The notes: a model not told the origin generated them from the sequence alone. 64,000 nt of DNA from Mesorhizobium sp. (GCF_004963255.1 NZ_SUGA01000005.1:161144-225143), one strand, 5' to 3'. Shown: positions 51,060 through 60,194, numbered from the stretch's first letter. Numbers and translations: made by a program.

Positions 51060-52583
51060 ATGGTTGACGAGACCAGCATCTTCATCGGCGCCAGCCGCAA
51101 GCCCGACGATTCCTATCAGCGCGCGGAAGAGCTGCTGCTGCGCTACGGCAACCGCCACGGCCTCGTCACAGGGGCCACCGGCACCGGCAAGACGGTCAGC
51201 CTGCAGATCCTGGCCGAAGGTTTTTCAAACGCCGGCGTGCCGGTCTTTTGCGCCGACATCAAGGGCGACCTTTCCGGCATATCCATGATGGGCGAGGCCA
51301 AGGATTTTCTGGTCAAGCGCGCCGAACAGGTGAAGCTCGATCCCTACCAGTTCCAGGAATTCCCGGTCATCTTCTGGGACTTGTTCGGCGAGCAGGGCCA
51401 TCCGATCCGCGCCACCATCTCCGAGATGGGGCCGTTGCTGCTCTCGCGGCTGATGAATCTCACCGAGGCGCAGGAAGGTGTCATGAACATCGCCTTCCGC
51501 ATCGCCGACGAGGAAGGCCTGCTGCTGCTCGACCTCAAGGACCTGCAGGCGCTGCTCGCCAACATCGCCGAGCGCGCCGACGAGCTCAGCGCGCGCTACG
51601 GCAATGTCACCAAGCCTTCCGTGGGCGCCATCCAGCGCACGCTCCTGGTGCTGGAACAGCAGGGTGCTGCGAACTTCTTCGGCGAGCCGGCGCTGCGCAT
51701 CGCCGACATCATGCGCACCACGCGCGACGGCCGCGGCGCCATCAGCGTGCTCGCCGCCGACAAGCTGATGATGAATCCCAGGCTCTATGCCACCTTCCTG
51801 CTGTGGCTGATGTCGGAGCTGTTCGAGGAACTGCCCGAGGTCGGCGATCTCGACCAGCCGAAGCTGGTCTTCTTCTTCGACGAGGCGCATCTTCTGTTCG
51901 AGGACGCGCCGAAGGTGCTGATCGACCGTGTCGAGCAGGTGGTGCGGCTGATCCGTTCCAAGGGCGTCGGCGTCTATTTCGTCACTCAGAACCCACTCGA
52001 CATTCCGGAAAAGGTGCTCGCCCAGCTCGGCAACCGCGTCCAGCACGCGCTGCGCGCCTATACGCCGCGCGAGCAGCAGGCGGTGCGCACGGCGGCCGAG
52101 ACGTTCCGGCCCAATCCCGATTTCGATTGCGCCACGGCCATCACCCAGCTCGCCACCGGCGAGGCGCTGGTCTCGATGCTGGAGGACAAGGGCGTGCCGG
52201 CGATGGTCCAGCGCACGCTGATCCGGCCGCCGTCCTCGCGGCTCGGCCCGATCACGCCGGACGAGCGCCGCAAGATCATCGCCGAGAGCCCGGTCGCCGG
52301 CCAGTACGATCAGGTCGTCGATCGCGAATCGGCTTTCGAGATGCTGCAGAAGAAGACAAAGGAAGCGCAGGACGCCGAGGCGCAGGCACAGCAGCAGAAC
52401 AGCGGCGGTTCGCGCTGGACCATTCCCGGCTTCGACGATGTTCTGGGAACCGGCAACCGGCGGTCCTCCAATCGCCAGACCGTGGCCGAAGCCGCCATCA
52501 AGTCGGTGGTGCGCTCGGTCGGCTCCTCCGTCGGCCGCGCCATCGTGCGCGGCATCCTGGGCAGCTTGGCCAAGGGGCGGTAG
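51060..52583 (+). CDS. HerA-like ATPase, DUF853 family
   Basis: This 507-aa cytoplasmic P-loop ATPase has Walker A GATGTGKT (residues 38-45), a CADIKGDLSGIS segment, Walker B LVFFFDEAHLLF and an Arg-rich region RVEQVVRLIRSKGVGVYFVTQNPLDIP typical of HerA/FtsK-like motors. The C-terminus has a Gln-rich linker and a short helical tail. Family members are conserved but without a settled role; DNA translocation or end processing is the usual suggestion. ATG 51060 follows GGAG by seven bases. No NurA-like nuclease is adjacent. Confidence 0.88.
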   Translation: MVDETSIFIGASRKPDDSYQRAEELLLRYGNRHGLVTGATGTGKTVSLQILAEGFSNAGVPVFCADIKGDLSGISMMGEAKDFLVKRAEQVKLDPYQFQEFPVIFWDLFGEQGHPIRATISEMGPLLLSRLMNLTEAQEGVMNIAFRIADEEGLLLLDLKDLQALLANIAERADELSARYGNVTKPSVGAIQRTLLVLEQQGAANFFGEPALRIADIMRTTRDGRGAISVLAADKLMMNPRLYATFLLWLMSELFEELPEVGDLDQPKLVFFFDEAHLLFEDAPKVLIDRVEQVVRLIRSKGVGVYFVTQNPLDIPEKVLAQLGNRVQHALRAYTPREQQAVRTAAETFRPNPDFDCATAITQLATGEALVSMLEDKGVPAMVQRTLIRPPSSRLGPITPDERRKIIAESPVAGQYDQVVDRESAFEMLQKKTKEAQDAEAQAQQQNSGGSRWTIPGFDDVLGTGNRRSSNRQTVAEAAIKSVVRSVGSSVGRAIVRGILGSLAKGR

Positions 52584-52953
52584 AGCGCCGCGGCGGGGCT
52601 TCCGCATTCCGACGGTTGGTCTGACGCTCGCCTCCCCAAGCGAATTGCTGATGGCGCCCTGAGCCGTCAGAGGCTGTCTTTGTTACCGCACGACGAAAAA
52701 ATCTAACCTGAGAACAAGCGGATAACATCAGCGGCGTCTAAAGTTTTCGTGACGGAAATTTTTCCACGCCGAACCGCAATTTCGTGAAATACCGGATGCC
52801 TCAAATCATGGCTGTTGCATGGTTGCCGTCGATCGGAATCCGATGGCGTTCTACCAACCATGCGCTTGATCACGATTTGTTTTGCCTGGGGAACCGAAAA
52901 CACGTGTTGAGGTTGGGCCAAGACGGGCGGAGGCTGAGCATCAGGAGGCCCCG
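52584..52953. other. 370-base gap upstream of the AraC-type gene
   Basis: No gene is supported here. The first 80 bases are GC-rich tail sequence; the middle (about 52680-52900) is AT-richer and probably holds the promoter of the AraC-type gene. A small dyad ATCGG-AAT-CCGAT lies at 52832-52844. An in-frame TTG at 52882 exists but has no ribosome site. Confidence 0.4.
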
Positions 52954-53376
52954 TTGCGGCGCGACGATGACTTGCCGGCCCTGTTGTCGGAGATCGCTTC
53001 CGACAAGGCTCCCTTGCCGAACGCGAAAGGCGGATTGTCGGCAAGGCATACCCACCAGATCCAGCAATTCCTGAAAGAGAATTTCTCGCGCAAGCTGTCG
53101 CTGTCCGAGATGGCTGCGGTGTGCGACTTGTCCCCTTACCATTTCGCCCGCGCTTTTTCGAAGACCTTCGGCGTGTCGCCGTACCAATATGTTCTGGGCC
53201 TTCGCCTCGACCTTGCCGAGAAGCTGCTGGCCGAAAGCCGCATGTCGATCACGGACATTGCCGATCTCGCCGGCTTTTCGAGCCAAAGCCACTTCACCAC
53301 CATGATGAGGAAGTATCGCCATGCGACGCCTCAGCAGATGCGCACGGGGCAGCGCCGCTCGCAATCCAAAAAATAA
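52954..53376 (+). CDS. Small AraC-family transcription regulator (DNA-binding domain only)
   Basis: This 140-aa protein consists almost wholly of the AraC double helix-turn-helix: LKENFSRKLSLSEMAAVCDLSPYHFARAFSKTFGVSPYQYVLGLRLDLAEKLLAESRMSITDIADLAGFSSQSHFTTMMRKYRHATPQQMR. No N-terminal ligand domain fits in front. The start is TTG 52954, five bases after AGGAGG (52945-52950 region). It lies just before the adhesin operon on the same strand, separated by an AT-rich gap, so it may regulate that operon; this is inference. Confidence 0.85.
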   Translation: MRRDDDLPALLSEIASDKAPLPNAKGGLSARHTHQIQQFLKENFSRKLSLSEMAAVCDLSPYHFARAFSKTFGVSPYQYVLGLRLDLAEKLLAESRMSITDIADLAGFSSQSHFTTMMRKYRHATPQQMRTGQRRSQSKK

Positions 53377-53575
53377 GACCATTCTAAATTAGAGGTGCAC
53401 AAGTTTAATGCCTGCTAATTAAATATATTTCTTGAATAACTCATTGTTAACCCCCGATTTACCGCTGAATTTTTTTGGATATAACAGCAATTTATTGGAA
53501 TACCTCAGTTCAAAAACATGACCTCCTGAGGCAATCCCGGACTGACCCGGATTCTGATTTGGCTGCGTGGGGGAC
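53377..53575 (+). promoter_or_regulatory. AT-rich promoter region of the adhesin operon
   Basis: This gap is strikingly AT-rich for the window (for example AATTAAATATATTTC and a run of seven Ts). A dyad CCTCAG (53503-53508) / CTGAGG (53526-53531) lies about 45 bases before the first gene. It probably holds the operon promoter and binding sites for the AraC-type protein or for nucleoid proteins. Confidence 0.5.
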
Positions 53576-54031
53576 ATGAGCGACGATACAGCGCTTCGCC
53601 GAAGCCTTTCCGAGGAGATCGGCTATTGGCTGGAGTCGGCCGCAAGGACGCTCGAGAAGCGCTATGGCGATGGCGTTCCACAGGGCAAGCAAGACATCCT
53701 GCTTGCGCATTACCTCTATGGTCTCACCGCTGTCGTCCATGCCGGCGAGACGCCAGCCTCGCATCTGGCCGCGATGCGCTCCTATCTCGGCCGCCTCCTT
53801 CCGGAAGATCGGGTCGCCCAGGCGCTTCGGGCCGTGCCCGAAGAGGGCGATTCCTGGCTTGAAAACACGCTCGATCGCGTCGAGGCGATCGGGGAGAAAC
53901 AGGGCCATGCATTGCTGGCCCAAGGCATCGATATCGTCATTCCATTTCCAAGCAGACACGCGTCAGTGGCAGGATCGGCGGAACCTGTCGTGATCGAGCG
54001 CGACCTACCAACGGAGGCACTCTCGCAATGA
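53576..54031 (+). CDS. Unknown 151-aa cytoplasmic protein coupled to the adhesin
   Basis: This mostly helical, acidic protein (LRRSLSEEIGYWLESAARTLEKRY, ILLAHYLYGLTAVVHAGETPASHLAAMRSYLGRLL) has no signal peptide and no domain I recognise. ATG 53576 is preceded by GGGGGA. Its stop overlaps the adhesin ATG by four bases (ATGA), so the adhesin is translated in step with it. A chaperone-like, regulatory or leader-gene role could be imagined; none is supported by sequence. Confidence 0.7.
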   Translation: MSDDTALRRSLSEEIGYWLESAARTLEKRYGDGVPQGKQDILLAHYLYGLTAVVHAGETPASHLAAMRSYLGRLLPEDRVAQALRAVPEEGDSWLENTLDRVEAIGEKQGHALLAQGIDIVIPFPSRHASVAGSAEPVVIERDLPTEALSQ

Positions 54032-57000
54032 ATCTCGGGCAAGCACGAAACATCCGGCATGGATCGGCCGGCTTCGTTGGAAACTGGATCTCGGGCGCGG
54101 CCGACAGCCGTTCGCTGCGGCGCCGCCTGATGGCGGCGCTGCGCAACGCGCATCGCGTGCTCGGCATGCGGCGCAGGGGCATGGGGCTCGGCACGCTCGG
54201 CGCCGGCAGGGCGCTGGCGGCGGCACTGGGTGTAATTGCATTCGGGGGCGTCGCTACGCCGGCGCTGGCGCAGTTTGTCGGCGGCGGCGGCACGGCGAAC
54301 GGTGTGCGCGGTATCGCGATTGGATCTGGAGCCGTGCAAAACGGCGCCGACTCGATAGCCGAGGGCACCAATGCCAGCGCGGGCAGCCAGAACGCTGTCG
54401 CGATCGGCTTTGGAACGATCGCCTCGCAGATCAACTCCATCTATCTTGGCTCACGAACCGTGGCCGGAACAGGTGCCACTGCCACTAGCGCCATCGCCAT
54501 CGGCACGGATGTTACGGCATCGCAGGCCGACGCCATCGGAATGGGGCGGTCATCCGTTGCATCGGCGCAATACTCGGTGGCTCTCGGCCTGAACGCGCAA
54601 GCCACAGGCGGAGGCGGCGCTATGGCGCTGGGCCAAGGCACGATCTCAAGCGGCATCAATTCGGTGGCGCTCGGCGTCCAGGCCAACGCCACCGGGGCTG
54701 GCGCCAACGCCTTGGGCACCTTCTCCGTAGCTTCAGGAGGGAACTCCACTGCCCTCGGTACCAGCTCCTTAGCCAGTGGCAACTATGCCACGGCCACAGG
54801 CTGGGGATCCGTCGCTAGCGCGGTCCGGTCGACGGCTTTGGGCGTAAGCGCTCAAGCCACAGGGGCTGATAACACCGCCGTCGGTTCAAACGCTAAGGCG
54901 ACCGGTACAAGCGGTGCCGTAGCTCTCGGCGTCAACGCTTCGGCAAGCTTCACGAATTCGGTTGCTCTCGGATTTGCGACGACGTCGTCCGGTTTATCCT
55001 CCACCGCGCTTGGCCAGGGTGCGAACGCTGGGGCGGATTACTCGACGGCCATCGGCCGTGGTACTCAGGCGACGGGTCTTGCTTCCATCGCGGGCGGGAA
55101 TCAGGCCCAGGCGCAAGCGGATTACACGGTTGCCTTCGGCTCGGGGGCTGTGGCTGCCGGCACGGCTTCGGTCGCCATAGGCCAGGGAGCGGGTTCTGCT
55201 TCGACGACCGGCAATGTCAATTCCGTCGCATTGGGCATCGCATCCGGCGCGCTCGTCAGCGGCGCCCAGAACACCGCGATCGGCGGAGGCATCGCGAGCG
55301 TCATGAGAGGCGCCGGCTCGGGCGTCTCCGGGACGCGCAACATCGCCATGGGTTCCGGCGACGGCTCCGTGGCGTATGACGCCACGCTCAAGGCGTCCGC
55401 AGGCAGCTTGGTGACGGGTAACGACAATATCGCGATTGGCACCAACGCTGGTATCGGCGTCACGAGCAACGCAACGACGTCGATCGGCTACAACGCGATG
55501 GCCAGCGCGACCAACGCGATCGCGATCGGCCCCCAAGCCAATACGACAGGGATTGACGCAGCAGCGCTCGGCAACGTCGCCACGGCTTCGGGCGATTTCG
55601 CGCTCGCCCTGGGCAATTCGGCCGTGTCGAGCGGCGTAGGCTCGGTCGCCGCGGGTTCGGGAGCGCAGGCCACGGGCGTCTCCGCCTCGGCTTTCGGCAA
55701 CAACGCCACAGCGACCGCAGCAAACGCAACCGCGATGGGACTCGGCGCAACGGCGAGCGCACAGGACGCTATTTCTGTCGGCACAAGCTCGAGGGCGGAT
55801 TCAGCCGAGGCCGTGGCTATGGGCAAGAACGCGGTCGCCACCGGCGGCAAGGCCGTCTCCATTGGCTCCGGCAACACCGCCTACGGCGACGGCGCTGTCT
55901 CGATCGGCGATCCGAGCTATGCCAGCGGCACCGGCGCCTTCACCGGCGGCGCCAACAACATCGCCAACAGCGACGGCACGGCAACCGCCACCGCCGCCAA
56001 CATGGCCAACGGCGCCGTCGCCATCGGCAACAACAACAAGGCGATCGGGCAGGGGTCCGTGGCGCTCGGCAACGGCTCCACCGCGGGGGCCGCGGGCTTC
56101 GTCGGCAACGTTGCGCTGGGCAATGGCGCGCTCGCTACGGCAAGCTCCGGCGATGTCGCGCTGGGTTCAGGCTCGGTGACCGCCGTGGCCGTCGGCACGC
56201 CCAGCGCTGTGATCAACGGCACTACCTACGCCTTCCAGGGAACCGCTCCGACCTCGACGGTCAGCATCGGCGCGCCCGGCGCCGAACGCACGCTCACCAA
56301 TCTTGCGGCGGGGCGTATCAGCGGATCCTCGACCGACGCGGTCAACGGCTCGCAGCTCTTCGCGACCAATCAGGCCGTCGACAGTCTCGCCAGCACGGTC
56401 ACCAACATCAACACCGGCGGCGGCATCAAATATTTCCACGCCAATTCGACGCTGGCCGATTCCCAGGCGCTGGGAGCGGATTCCGTCGCCGTCGGCCCGA
56501 ATGCGATCGCCAACAATGCCGGCGACGTGGCGATCGGCCTTAACTCGGTGTCCGGCACCACGACAGCGGTCGGCGGCACGACGATCGGCGGCGTCGCCTA
56601 CACCTTCGCCGGAACCACGCCGGCCGGCGCGTTCTCGGTCGGCTCGGTCGGCGCGGAGCGCCAGATCCAGAATGTTGCGGCCGGACAGTTGAGCGGCTCG
56701 TCGACCGATGCCGTCAACGGCTCGCAGCTCTTCGCCACCAATCAACAGGTGACGCAGAACACCACCGATATCGCCGCCAACACGGCCGACATCACCACGC
56801 TCGGCAACACGATCAACAACTTCGCCGGCGACACCTCGACGGCCTACACCGACGCCAATGGCGACGGCATTCGCTATGTCCGCACCAACGACACGACGCT
56901 TCCGGTCACCGATGCTTTCGCGCAAGGGGTCGGCTCGTCGGCGCTTGGCTACCAGGCGACGGCCTCCGCCGCCAACTCGCTGGCGCTCGGCCGCGGCACC

Positions 57001-58311
57001 ACGGTCTCCATCACCGACGGTGTGGCGCTCGGCTCCGGCTCGGTTTCCGATCGCGCGGTGGCGCCGGCATCGGGATCGATCCTCTCCGGCACCGGCCTCA
57101 TCCCGTACAACACCGCGGACATGAGCCTGCTCGGCGCCGTCTCGGTGGGTAACTCGACATCCTATCGCCAGATCACCAACGTGGCCGACGGCACGCTGGA
57201 CCAGGACGCCGTCACGCTTCGCCAGCTGAAGGGCGCGCTGAGCTCCTTCGCCGTGACCGGGACCATGTACTTCCACGCCAATTCGACTGCCTCGGATTCG
57301 CTTGCCGTCGGCGCCGAATCGGTGGCGATCGGTCCGCGCACCACCGTCAACGGCGACAACGGCATAGGCATGGGCAACGGCGCCATCGTGCAGCAGACCG
57401 CCCCTGGCGGCATCGCCATCGGGCAGACGGCGACCGTCAACCAGGCCGACAGCATCGCGCTTGGCACCAATTCCACCGCCAATGGCGCTCAGTCCATGGC
57501 GCTCGGCGCCGGCGCCACCGCCAACGAGCCCGGCAGCGTCGCGCTCGGCGCCGGCTCGAAGACGGCGGCCGCTGTCGCCACCACGGGCACCACCATCAAC
57601 GGCGTCGCCTACACCTTCGCCGGAACCGCTCCGACGAGCACGGTGAGCGTCGGCGATGTCGGCAACGAGCGCACCGTCACCAACGTGGCCGCTGGCCGGA
57701 TCAGCCAGACTTCGACTGACGCAATCAACGGCAGCCAGCTTTACGCGACGAATCAGGCCGTCGAGGCCATGCAGGGGAGCGTCGGCGATCTGAACGAGTT
57801 CGCGATCCAGTACGATAAGAACACCGACGGTTCGAAGTCGAACTCGGTGACGCTGGTCGGCGGCGACGTGAACGCGCCGGTCGTCATCCACAATGTCGGC
57901 GCCGGCACCGCCGACACCGACGCGGTCAACGTCCAGCAGCTCAATCTTGGACTGGCGACCACGCTCGACAACTCCAAGACCTACACCAACCAGGTGGCGG
58001 CCACCACGCTGCAGCAGGCCAATGCCTACACCGACTCCAAGCTCAGCCAGCTCAACATGGACATGAGCGAGGCGCGCGGCGAAGCGCGACAGGCGGCCGC
58101 CATCGGCCTCGCGGCCGCATCGCTGCGGTACGATGACCGTCCCGGCAAGCTGAGCGTGGCGGCCGGCGGCGGCTATTGGCGCGGCGAGGGGGCTGTCGCC
58201 TTCGGCGCCGGCTACACCAGCGAGGACGGGCGCGCCCGGGCCAACCTGTCCGGCACGACGGCGGGCGGGCACTGGGGCGTCGGTGCCGGTGTCAGCTTTA
58301 CCCTGAACTGA
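54028..58311 (+). CDS. Trimeric autotransporter adhesin (YadA-like)
   Basis: This 1427-aa surface protein has an extended signal peptide (cleavage near residue 82, VATPALAQ). A long head of YadA/Hep-Hag repeats spans about 90-740: the pattern AxALGxxAxA recurs dozens of times (SVALGLNAQATGGG, AVALGVNASASF). Necks DAVNGSQLFATNQ occur at about 770, 895 and 1230, with stalk segments between. The C-terminal YadA anchor is about 1355-1427 (AAAIGLAAASLRYDDRPGKLSVAAGGGYWRGEGAVAFGAGY, ending SFTLN). Such proteins trimerise, export their passenger through a 12-strand barrel and bind host or surfaces. It overlaps the upstream gene (ATGA); ialB follows after eight bases. Confidence 0.95.
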   Translation: MNLGQARNIRHGSAGFVGNWISGAADSRSLRRRLMAALRNAHRVLGMRRRGMGLGTLGAGRALAAALGVIAFGGVATPALAQFVGGGGTANGVRGIAIGSGAVQNGADSIAEGTNASAGSQNAVAIGFGTIASQINSIYLGSRTVAGTGATATSAIAIGTDVTASQADAIGMGRSSVASAQYSVALGLNAQATGGGGAMALGQGTISSGINSVALGVQANATGAGANALGTFSVASGGNSTALGTSSLASGNYATATGWGSVASAVRSTALGVSAQATGADNTAVGSNAKATGTSGAVALGVNASASFTNSVALGFATTSSGLSSTALGQGANAGADYSTAIGRGTQATGLASIAGGNQAQAQADYTVAFGSGAVAAGTASVAIGQGAGSASTTGNVNSVALGIASGALVSGAQNTAIGGGIASVMRGAGSGVSGTRNIAMGSGDGSVAYDATLKASAGSLVTGNDNIAIGTNAGIGVTSNATTSIGYNAMASATNAIAIGPQANTTGIDAAALGNVATASGDFALALGNSAVSSGVGSVAAGSGAQATGVSASAFGNNATATAANATAMGLGATASAQDAISVGTSSRADSAEAVAMGKNAVATGGKAVSIGSGNTAYGDGAVSIGDPSYASGTGAFTGGANNIANSDGTATATAANMANGAVAIGNNNKAIGQGSVALGNGSTAGAAGFVGNVALGNGALATASSGDVALGSGSVTAVAVGTPSAVINGTTYAFQGTAPTSTVSIGAPGAERTLTNLAAGRISGSSTDAVNGSQLFATNQAVDSLASTVTNINTGGGIKYFHANSTLADSQALGADSVAVGPNAIANNAGDVAIGLNSVSGTTTAVGGTTIGGVAYTFAGTTPAGAFSVGSVGAERQIQNVAAGQLSGSSTDAVNGSQLFATNQQVTQNTTDIAANTADITTLGNTINNFAGDTSTAYTDANGDGIRYVRTNDTTLPVTDAFAQGVGSSALGYQATASAANSLALGRGTTVSITDGVALGSGSVSDRAVAPASGSILSGTGLIPYNTADMSLLGAVSVGNSTSYRQITNVADGTLDQDAVTLRQLKGALSSFAVTGTMYFHANSTASDSLAVGAESVAIGPRTTVNGDNGIGMGNGAIVQQTAPGGIAIGQTATVNQADSIALGTNSTANGAQSMALGAGATANEPGSVALGAGSKTAAAVATTGTTINGVAYTFAGTAPTSTVSVGDVGNERTVTNVAAGRISQTSTDAINGSQLYATNQAVEAMQGSVGDLNEFAIQYDKNTDGSKSNSVTLVGGDVNAPVVIHNVGAGTADTDAVNVQQLNLGLATTLDNSKTYTNQVAATTLQQANAYTDSKLSQLNMDMSEARGEARQAAAIGLAAASLRYDDRPGKLSVAAGGGYWRGEGAVAFGAGYTSEDGRARANLSGTTAGGHWGVGAGVSFTLN

Positions 58312-58319
58312 GTCTCCAG

Positions 58320-58895
58320 ATGGCCAGGCAAGCCGGCTCTGCTGTCGCACTCTGCATGATTTGCCTGCTCCTGTCCGGACCGCGCGCAGCCGGACAGGAG
58401 CAGGCGCCGTCTGCCTATCGGATAAAGCCTTCGGACGTCGCGGTGCCCGCGGGAGTAAAACTCGGCGACTACCAACGGACCACGCGCCCGTTCGAGAACT
58501 GGACGCTGATCTGCGACGAGAATCTCCAAGCCAGGAAGAAGGTGTGCAACATCAGCCAGTCCTTCGTCGACCAGAGCCAGGCCCCGGTCTTCAGCTGGAC
58601 GCTGGCGGCCGACGAGAAGGGCAAGCCCTTCATGATATTGCGCACCCCGAGCCAAGCCGGTGCGGGAAGCAAGCTCTCGCTCAAGCTTGCCGGCCGCAAG
58701 CAGCCCGTCGACGTTCAGCTGCAGGGCTGCGATGCGTCGGTTTGCGTCGGCTATGTGCCCGTAGGCCCCGTGCTTCGCGAGCAGATCGGCAAGGAGACCA
58801 CCGTCCAGGTTTCGTATTCCCTGCCGACGGGGGCGACCGTCAGCCTCGATGCTCCGTTCAAGGGGCTCAAGACCGCGCTTTCGGCCATCAAATAG
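58320..58895 (+). CDS. Invasion-associated locus B (IalB) family protein
   Basis: This 191-aa exported protein has a signal peptide (AVALCMICLLLSGPRAAGQ) and the IalB-type core: FENWTLICDENLQARKKVCNISQSF, the paired Cys in LQGCDASVCVGYVPVGP and a VSYSLPTGATVSLDAPFKGLKTAL tail. IalB is linked to invasion in Bartonella; its biochemical role is unclear. ATG 58320 starts eight bases after the adhesin stop, so it is part of the same operon; a longer frame from 58176 overlaps the adhesin anchor and is rejected. Confidence 0.85.
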   Translation: MARQAGSAVALCMICLLLSGPRAAGQEQAPSAYRIKPSDVAVPAGVKLGDYQRTTRPFENWTLICDENLQARKKVCNISQSFVDQSQAPVFSWTLAADEKGKPFMILRTPSQAGAGSKLSLKLAGRKQPVDVQLQGCDASVCVGYVPVGPVLREQIGKETTVQVSYSLPTGATVSLDAPFKGLKTALSAIK

Positions 58896-58907
58896 AAAGA
58901 CTTTGAA

Positions 58908-59627
58908 ATGACACGCCAATCCATCGAAGACAGAATCCTGGCGCGCGCCGAGCCGGTTGCGCTGTCGGAGCCACAGGGCTCGCCGCCACGCTCGCAAGCC
59001 TGGCGCCTTGTGCGAAACACGGCGCTACTCGGCGCGTTCGCCGTCCTGGTGGCGGCGGCGGTCGTCCTGTCGTTCCGTCTCTATCCCGCTCTTGGCACAT
59101 TCGTCGCAGGCACGGCTTCCGCGCAGGCACAGGCGCCCGTGCAGGGCGAGCCGACGCAAGTCGCGCCTTCGCCGGCAGACGCCTCGGCGAACAAGAATCC
59201 GTTTCAGGCGCATGTCGCCCAGGCGGGCGTGCGCACCTGCGCCAATCTCTTTGCCACGCTCGGAGAGGCTCTGACCGCCGGATCGACCTATGCGGTCCAG
59301 ACGCAATGGGACAAGACCTCGCCCGACACCCACGCCGTGCAGGCGGTCGCCGGGATGAGCTACAATCTGCCGGACTATAAGACCCAGGCCGCGGGCATCG
59401 TCTATGCCTCGCCTGTCGGCCAGACCTGCGAGGGCGGCTTCGTGCGGGTGGCTCCTTTCCAGAAGTCCTGCCAGGAGGTCGCGCAGAGCCTGCCGAAAGG
59501 CAGCGTTCCGGCGGACAATCTGTCGAACACCAGCCTTTTCAACCTGGCCAACAATGGCGGCCAGGCCCTGCTGGTCCCCACCGGCAACACCTGCATCGTC
59601 GTCTCGGTCGCGCGCATGGGCGGATAG
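58908..59627 (+). CDS. Unknown membrane-anchored protein of the adhesin operon
   Basis: This 239-aa protein has a 40-residue polar N-terminus, one membrane helix (LLGAFAVLVAAAVVLSFRLYPALGTF, about 43-68), a Gln/Pro/Ala linker and a periplasmic domain with conserved-looking Cys (GVRTCANLF, GQTCEGGFVRVAP, FQKSCQEVAQSLP, GNTCIVVSVARM). No family is recognised. It starts 12 bases after ialB and precedes the DUF4189 gene by 38. A role in adhesin folding or surface display is suggested only by its position. Confidence 0.75.
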   Translation: MTRQSIEDRILARAEPVALSEPQGSPPRSQAWRLVRNTALLGAFAVLVAAAVVLSFRLYPALGTFVAGTASAQAQAPVQGEPTQVAPSPADASANKNPFQAHVAQAGVRTCANLFATLGEALTAGSTYAVQTQWDKTSPDTHAVQAVAGMSYNLPDYKTQAAGIVYASPVGQTCEGGFVRVAPFQKSCQEVAQSLPKGSVPADNLSNTSLFNLANNGGQALLVPTGNTCIVVSVARMGG

Positions 59628-59665
59628 GGGCTGGCATCGCCACGGGTTATCGCCAGGGTTCAAGA

Positions 59666-60163
59666 ATGGCCACAAGCTGGAGCACGAAAATGCTGATCGA
59701 CCGTCGCCTCTCATTCCCGCTGCTGGCGGCACTGGCCGGGCTCACCATCGCCAGCCATGCCGCCGACCTGGTGGCGCCGCCGCCGGCCGAGACGGGCGAG
59801 GAAAAGGGCATCTGGGGCGCGATCGCCTATTCGCCGGATGACGGCCGTCACGGCTTCTTCTGGGGCGCCCACAAGCGCCAGGAAGCCGAAGACATCGCGC
59901 TCAAATATTGCGAGAACGCGGACGGCAAGGGCTGCCGGGTGGTCGAGGTGTTCCGCAATCACCGCCATTGGGACGATGACGACGGCACCGGCTTTCCCTA
60001 TGAGCACTGCGCCGCCCTGTCGGTCGGCAAGAGCCGTGGCGCGGCGACGCCGTTCTGGGCTGCAGCCTCGGCCGCGACGCGCCGTGAGGCCGAGGACAAG
60101 GCGACGGCGCAATGCGGCGGCGAGGGGAAGGAGTGCAAGATCCGCGAGTGGGTTTGCACCTGA
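59666..60163 (+). CDS. Secreted DUF4189 protein
   Basis: This 165-aa protein has a signal peptide (LSFPLLAALAGLTIASHAA) and a DUF4189 domain: GIWGAIAYSPDDGRHGFFWGAHKRQEAEDIALKYC, then HCAALSVGKSRG and a second repeat-like half ATRREAEDKATAQCGGEGKECKIREW. DUF4189 proteins are small, Cys-rich, exported and of unknown role. The start may be ATG 59666 or 59690. It is the last gene of the adhesin operon and is followed by a strong hairpin. Confidence 0.8.
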   Translation: MATSWSTKMLIDRRLSFPLLAALAGLTIASHAADLVAPPPAETGEEKGIWGAIAYSPDDGRHGFFWGAHKRQEAEDIALKYCENADGKGCRVVEVFRNHRHWDDDDGTGFPYEHCAALSVGKSRGAATPFWAAASAATRREAEDKATAQCGGEGKECKIREWVCT

Positions 60164-60165
60164 CG

Positions 60166-60194
60166 TCGCCGCGGAATTCGAGCGGCCGCGGCGA
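60166..60194. terminator. Hairpin between DUF4189 and paiB (convergent)
   Basis: TCGCCGCGG (60166-60174) pairs perfectly with CCGCGGCGA (60186-60194). It lies three bases after the DUF4189 stop and 20 bases from the paiB stop, well placed to end transcription from both sides. No U-run is present. Confidence 0.6.

Noticed and set aside
51248..52624. A 458-aa frame on the same strand inside the DUF853 gene
   Set aside because: Shifted frame of a gene with clear Walker motifs; composition is His/Arg/Ala-rich noise.
54300..56200. Short regularly spaced repeats resembling an array
   Set aside because: The units are protein-coding YadA head repeats of varying DNA sequence, with no constant repeats or spacers of CRISPR type.
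56167..58350. A 727-aa frame antisense to the adhesin, with repeats
   Set aside because: Its repetition mirrors the YadA repeats on the other strand; no start signal or domain supports it.
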